A DNA stretch of 57,845 bases from assembly GCF_004116265.1 (NCBI RefSeq), contig NZ_QOUX01000033.1:1-57845 (forward strand). The letters are read 5' to 3'. The position numbers were made by a program, and so were the translations under genes. The notes beneath the pieces are model-generated. The model did not search any database. It saw only the letters and a program-made list of their open reading frames with translations, and was not told the DNA's origin. Source of the stretch: Anaerobacillus alkaliphilus. Its GTDB lineage: Bacteria; Bacillota; Bacilli; Bacillales; Anaerobacillaceae. Within the stretch, counting starts at the first letter, position 1. Each line of letters opens with the position of its first letter. Below, piece after piece: positions 54,140 through 57,845 of this stretch.

Positions 54140-55678
54140 ATGGAAAATAGTAATGAAAAAATTGTTGTTTTGGATTTTGGTGGTCAATACAATCAATTGA
54201 TTGCACGTAGAATTCGTGATCTTGGTGTTTTTAGTGAACTACATCCAAATACGATCAGTGCTTCTGAAATAAAAGCAATGAACCCAAAAGGCATTATCTT
54301 TTCGGGTGGTCCCAACAGTGCTTACGCAGAAGGGGCTCCAAAATGTGATGAGGAAATATTTGAGCTAGGTATTCCTATTTTAGGTATTTGCTATGGTATG
54401 CAATTAATGTCCCTTCATTTTGGTGGAAAAGTTGAAGCTGCTAACCACCGTGAATATGGAAAAGCGATGATTAAGGTAGTAAACCCAACTAAGTTATATG
54501 CTGATCTTCCAACGGAGCAATCTGTTTGGATGAGTCATGGTGACTTAGTAGTAGCTCCTCCAGAAGGGTTTGTTGTTGACGTTACAAGTCCATCTTGTCC
54601 GGTAGCAGCGATGAGTGATGTGTCTCGTGGTCTTTACGGAGTTCAATTTCACCCAGAAGTACGCCATTCTGAGTACGGTAATCAACTACTAGAAAACTTT
54701 GTTTATAAAATTTGTGAATGTGCAGGCAACTGGTCAATGGAAAACTTCATTGAAGTAGAAATGGCAAAAATCAAAGAACTAGTTGGTGATCGAAAAGTAC
54801 TTTGTGCCCTAAGTGGTGGTGTAGATTCTTCAGTTGTAGCCGTTTTAATTCATAAAGCAATTGGTGATCAATTAACGTGTATGTTTATTGATCATGGGCT
54901 ACTTAGAAAAGATGAAGCGGAAAGCGTTATGAAAACATTCTCTGAAGGCTTCAACATGAACGTTATTAAAATTGACGCTCAAGAACGCTTCTTATCTAAA
55001 TTAGCAGGTGTGAAAGATCCTGAACAAAAACGAAAGATTATTGGAAATGAATTTATTTATGTGTTTGAAGAAGAGGCAACAAAGCTAGAGGGAATGGATT
55101 TCTTAGCTCAAGGAACTCTTTATACAGATATCGTAGAAAGTGGTACAGCAACAGCGCAAACAATTAAGTCTCACCACAATGTCGGTGGCCTACCAGAAGA
55201 TATGAAGTTCAAATTAATTGAGCCGCTGAACACGTTATTTAAAGATGAAGTAAGAAAAGTAGGAACAGAGTTAGGAATTCCTGACGAAGTTGTTTGGCGT
55301 CAACCTTTCCCGGGACCAGGACTTGGTATTCGTGTTTTAGGTGAAATTACTGAAGAAAAATTAGAAATTGTTCGTGAAAGTGATGCAATTCTTCGTGATG
55401 AAATTAAAAAGGCCGGACTTGAACGTGAAATCTGGCAGTACTTTACGGCTCTTCCTGATATGAGAAGTGTCGGTGTCATGGGAGATGCAAGAACATACGA
55501 TTACACTGTAGGTATTCGTGCGGTTACTTCTATTGATGGGATGACATCAGATTGGGCGAGAATTCCTTACGATATACTGGAAAAAATCTCAGTACGAATC
55601 GTAAACGAGGTAAAGAATGTAAACAGAGTTGTTTATGATATTACTTCTAAACCACCAGCGACTATTGAGTGGGAATAG
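54140..55678 (+). CDS. guaA: GMP synthase (glutamine-hydrolysing)
   Basis: 512 residues. Class I amidotransferase domain with GICYGMQLM Cys and GVQFHPE His; ATP pyrophosphatase loop [17 protein letters not shown]-terminal dimer domain with [16 protein letters not shown]. Makes GMP from XMP. ATG 54140 has GGAG 8 nt upstream; TTG 54134 is a less likely start. Guanine riboswitch control. Confidence 0.97.
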   Translation: MENSNEKIVVLDFGGQYNQLIARRIRDLGVFSELHPNTISASEIKAMNPKGIIFSGGPNSAYAEGAPKCDEEIFELGIPILGICYGMQLMSLHFGGKVEAANHREYGKAMIKVVNPTKLYADLPTEQSVWMSHGDLVVAPPEGFVVDVTSPSCPVAAMSDVSRGLYGVQFHPEVRHSEYGNQLLENFVYKICECAGNWSMENFIEVEMAKIKELVGDRKVLCALSGGVDSSVVAVLIHKAIGDQLTCMFIDHGLLRKDEAESVMKTFSEGFNMNVIKIDAQERFLSKLAGVKDPEQKRKIIGNEFIYVFEEEATKLEGMDFLAQGTLYTDIVESGTATAQTIKSHHNVGGLPEDMKFKLIEPLNTLFKDEVRKVGTELGIPDEVVWRQPFPGPGLGIRVLGEITEEKLEIVRESDAILRDEIKKAGLEREIWQYFTALPDMRSVGVMGDARTYDYTVGIRAVTSIDGMTSDWARIPYDILEKISVRIVNEVKNVNRVVYDITSKPPATIEWE

Positions 55679-55681
55679 AAA

Positions 55682-55727
55682 ACACGAATAATTTTATCGT
55701 TTTAATATAAAAATGTTCGTTTTTGTT
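55682..55727 (+). terminator. probable guaA terminator
   Basis: ACGAATAATTTTAT pairs imperfectly with ATAAAAATGTTCGT, then TTTTTG. Confidence 0.6.
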
Positions 55728-55728
55728 A

Positions 55729-55757
55729 TTGACTTTGTCGGATTTTGTTGATAAACT
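55729..55757 (+). promoter_or_regulatory. probable pbuG promoter
   Basis: TTGACT (55729-55734), 17 bp, TAAACT (55752-55757). Confidence 0.55.
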
Positions 55758-55793
55758 CACATTGTAAGTAACTGAAATGTGAACTTAATAAGG

Positions 55794-55864
55794 TTTCGTA
55801 TATACTCAGGAATATGGCCTGGGCGTCTCTACCGAGCTACCGTAAATAGCTTGACTACGAAGAA
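55794..55864 (+). ncRNA. guanine riboswitch upstream of pbuG
   Basis: TTTCGTATATACTCAGGAATATGG, GTCTCTACCGAG, ACCGTAAATAGC and TTGACTACGAA form a second purine aptamer; specificity base C, hence guanine. Confidence 0.93.
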
Positions 55865-55916
55865 AGTACTTAATATATAAGCTTTTGTATATATTAAGTG
55901 ATGTTTCTTGTTGTCA

Positions 55917-55955
55917 AAGCTCCAGGTAGATAAAACTATCTGGAGCTTCTTTTGT
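55917..55955 (+). terminator. riboswitch terminator before pbuG
   Basis: AAGCTCCAGGTAG / CTATCTGGAGCTT, 6-nt loop, then CTTTTGTTT. The preceding AT-rich hairpin at 55869-55900 may take part in the antiterminator. Confidence 0.85.
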
Positions 55956-56049
55956 TTCTGAGTAAAAAAGGAATAAAAGGGAACTTAAAGCTAACGATAA
56001 ATAATGTTAGCAAAATCAAAATAGAAATTTTGAGGAGGAACTATTAATA

Positions 56050-57354
56050 ATGGATCGTTATTTTGGTTTTAAAGAGCACGGTACTTCGTATCGTCAAGAG
56101 ATGGTTGCAGGTCTTACAACGTTCTTATCTATGGCTTATATTTTATTTGTAAATCCGTTAATCTTAGGTGATGCTGGCATGGATAGTGGTGCTGTTTTTA
56201 CAGCGACTGCCTTAGCTGCAGCAATCGGGACGTTAATTATGGGTGTTCTTGCAAAATATCCAATCGCCTTAGCGCCGGGTATGGGGCTTAATGCATTCTT
56301 TGCTTATGGTGTTGTAATAGGAATGGGTATTCCTTGGGAAACGGCTTTATTTGGTGTATTTTTATCTGGTCTTATCTTTATTCTTATTACCGTAACTAAG
56401 GTTCGTGAAACAATTATTAATGCAATTCCAATTGAATTGAAATATGCAGCGGCAGCTGGTATTGGTTTGTTTATCGCATTTATTGGTTTAAAAAATGCAG
56501 GAATTATCCTTCCTTACCAAGCAACACTAGTGACATTAGGGGATATTACTCACGGTGCCCCGCTACTTGCGATGTTTGGTCTAGTTGTTACAGTTATCTT
56601 TATGGTTCGCGGTTATAAAGGTGGAATTTTTTACGGCATGATCCTAACTGCAATTGTTGGGGTAATTACTGGGATTGCACCAATGCCAAGTGGTATTATA
56701 GGTTCTATCCCGAGTTTAGAGCCGACTTTCGGTGCGGCATTTTCGATTAATTTTTCTGAAGTTTTTACAGTTAGTTTACTAGTTGTTGTATTAACTTTCT
56801 TATTTGTTGATTTCTTTGATACTGCAGGAACGTTATATGCGGTTGCTAATCAAGCTGGTTTTGTAAAAGACAATAAGTTACCACGTGCAGATAAAGCGTT
56901 ACTAGCTGACTCGTCAGCTACATCGATTGGTGCTATCTTAGGTACATCAACAACAACCGCTTATATCGAGTCTGCATCAGGTGTTGCTGCGGGTGGGAGA
57001 ACTGGATTTACTTCAGTGACTACAGCATTCTTATTCTTAATCGCGTTATTCTTCTCGCCGCTACTAGTTGTCTTTATGGAAACTCCAGCTGTTACAGCGC
57101 CAGCATTAATCGTAGTTGGGATTTTAATGGCATCTTCATTATCTTTAATTGATTGGAAGAAGTTCGAAATTGCAGTTCCTGCTTTCTTAACAGTACTAAC
57201 TATGCCGTTAACTTTTAGTATTGCTCACGGTATCGCGTTAGGTTTCATTTTCTACCCAATTACGATGGTAGCGAAAGGGAAAGCGAAGGAAGTTCATCCA
57301 TTAATGTATGTATTGTTCTTCGTATTCATTGCCTACTTTGTATTCTTAGACTAG
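56050..57354 (+). CDS. pbuG: NCS2-family hypoxanthine/guanine permease
   Basis: 434 residues, ~12-14 membrane segments. MAYILFVNPLIL, ALAPGMGLNAFFAY, FVDFFDTAGTLYAV and GTSTTTAYIESASGVAAGGRTGF are AzgA/PbuG signatures. Imports hypoxanthine and guanine by proton symport. GAGGAGG site. Under the guanine riboswitch with guaA as purine-salvage neighbour. Confidence 0.95.
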   Translation: MDRYFGFKEHGTSYRQEMVAGLTTFLSMAYILFVNPLILGDAGMDSGAVFTATALAAAIGTLIMGVLAKYPIALAPGMGLNAFFAYGVVIGMGIPWETALFGVFLSGLIFILITVTKVRETIINAIPIELKYAAAAGIGLFIAFIGLKNAGIILPYQATLVTLGDITHGAPLLAMFGLVVTVIFMVRGYKGGIFYGMILTAIVGVITGIAPMPSGIIGSIPSLEPTFGAAFSINFSEVFTVSLLVVVLTFLFVDFFDTAGTLYAVANQAGFVKDNKLPRADKALLADSSATSIGAILGTSTTTAYIESASGVAAGGRTGFTSVTTAFLFLIALFFSPLLVVFMETPAVTAPALIVVGILMASSLSLIDWKKFEIAVPAFLTVLTMPLTFSIAHGIALGFIFYPITMVAKGKAKEVHPLMYVLFFVFIAYFVFLD

Positions 57355-57360
57355 AAAATA

Positions 57361-57397
57361 AGCTTGCTATCCTTAGTGGTAGCAAGCTTTTTATTTT
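57361..57397 (+). terminator. terminator of pbuG
   Basis: AAGCTTGCTA / TAGCAAGCTT stem with TTTATTTTT after it. Confidence 0.9.
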
Positions 57398-57497
57398 TGG
57401 TTGAAAGTTTTTGAGGGAAAACGTTGACTTACTCGGATGGTGATGGTATATTAATTAAGTCGCTGATTTGAACAGCTGACAGAAACAAAAAAAGTTG

Positions 57498-57526
57498 TTG
57501 ACATGGTCATTTGAATATGTTACAAT
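57498..57526 (+). promoter_or_regulatory. rRNA operon promoter
   Basis: -35 TTGACA (57498-57503), 17-bp spacer, -10 TACAAT (57521-57526); near-consensus. The leader after it contains TTCCTTGAAAACTGAACAC, the usual Bacillus rrn leader. Confidence 0.9.
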
Positions 57527-57648
57527 TAAGATCTTGTTGCCGTGAAGGTAGCAGATAGTTCCTTGAAAACTGAACACACAGCCAAGCGAATTAAAGAGAT
57601 AGTAAATATCTCGTCAATGAATTATTTTTTTTGAGCTATATCAAACAC

Positions 57649-57845
57649 TTTTATGGAGAGTTTGATCCTGGCTCAGGACGAACGCTGGCGGCGTGCCTAA
57701 TACATGCAAGTCGAGCGAACAATTGAGAGCTTGCTCTCAATTGTTAGCGGCGGACGGGTGAGTAACACGTGGGCAACCTGCCCTGTAGACTGGGATAACT
57801 TCGGGAAACCGAAGCTAATACCGGATAATCTTTTGGACCACATGG
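57649..57845 (+). rRNA. rrs: 16S ribosomal RNA, 5' part
   Basis: Begins TTTATGGAGAGTTTGATCC with CTGGCTCAGGACGAACGC following. Runs out of the window at the right edge. Same direction as the operon at the left edge. Confidence 0.97.

Overview
The window is AT-rich, low-GC Firmicute DNA, almost certainly Bacillaceae. It starts inside a 5S rRNA gene, ends inside a 16S rRNA gene, and so spans the interval between two co-directional rRNA operons. Gene order matches the Bacillus subtilis thiL-tsaEB-rimI-tsaD / ydiF / moaC-rex / ydiK-ydiL / groES-groEL stretch and, further on, yeaC-yeaD-yebA-guaA-pbuG. AT-rich DNA, strong AGGAGG ribosome sites, frequent TTG/GTG starts, CIRCE, GbsR and guanine riboswitches fit this. 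ThiH instead of ThiO and the osmoprotectant/antiporter genes suggest an alkaliphilic or facultatively anaerobic relative such as Anaerobacillus or Alkalihalobacillus; that is inference.

Layout. 0-0.6 kb: 5S end and a duplicated rRNA-operon tail. 0.6-5.3 kb: YczE-like membrane protein, then an FCD-type regulator, an NhaC antiporter and an amidohydrolase, probably a catabolic unit. 5.5-7.2 kb: a small hypothetical gene, a Cys/Met PLP enzyme and an initiator tRNA-Met. 7.3-16.9 kb: core genes for thiamine phosphate kinase, t6A tRNA modification, S18 acetylation, a DnaA-box cluster, a membrane phosphatase-fold protein, an ABC-F ATPase, MoaC and Rex. 17.0-18.25 kb: 24 tandem copies of a 52-bp unit. 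18.4-25.5 kb: MFS transporter, TPP riboswitch with thiG-thiH, ydiK-ydiL, groES-groEL.

25.5-49.1 kb is accessory DNA between the conserved blocks. It opens with a decayed tyrosine-recombinase tail embedded in the groEL terminator. It holds a GH65 phosphorylase, a five-gene sulfur-handling operon (TusA-like, DsrE-like, TusA-OsmC fusion, MetE-core-like, OsmC), choline dehydrogenase, an ABC-2 exporter, an alpha/beta hydrolase, an ECF sigma/anti-sigma pair, an OpuAC-like lipoprotein, GbsR, betaine-aldehyde dehydrogenase, a transglycosylase/SH3/stalk protein, a GH115 glucuronidase and a CotF-like coat protein. Similar TTAAA/TTTAA dyads precede betA, the OpuAC-like gene, gbsR and gbsA, which points to one dispersed GbsR regulon for glycine betaine synthesis and uptake.

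49.1-57.8 kb returns to core genes: MoxR-DUF58-transglutaminase operon, guaA and pbuG, each of the last two behind a guanine riboswitch, then an rRNA promoter and the 16S start.

The strongest candidates for something undescribed are the TusA/DsrE/OsmC/MetE-core operon with its own dyad operator, the 52-bp array, and the large structured leader between the guanine riboswitch and guaA. All calls are from reading the sequence; no database search was run.
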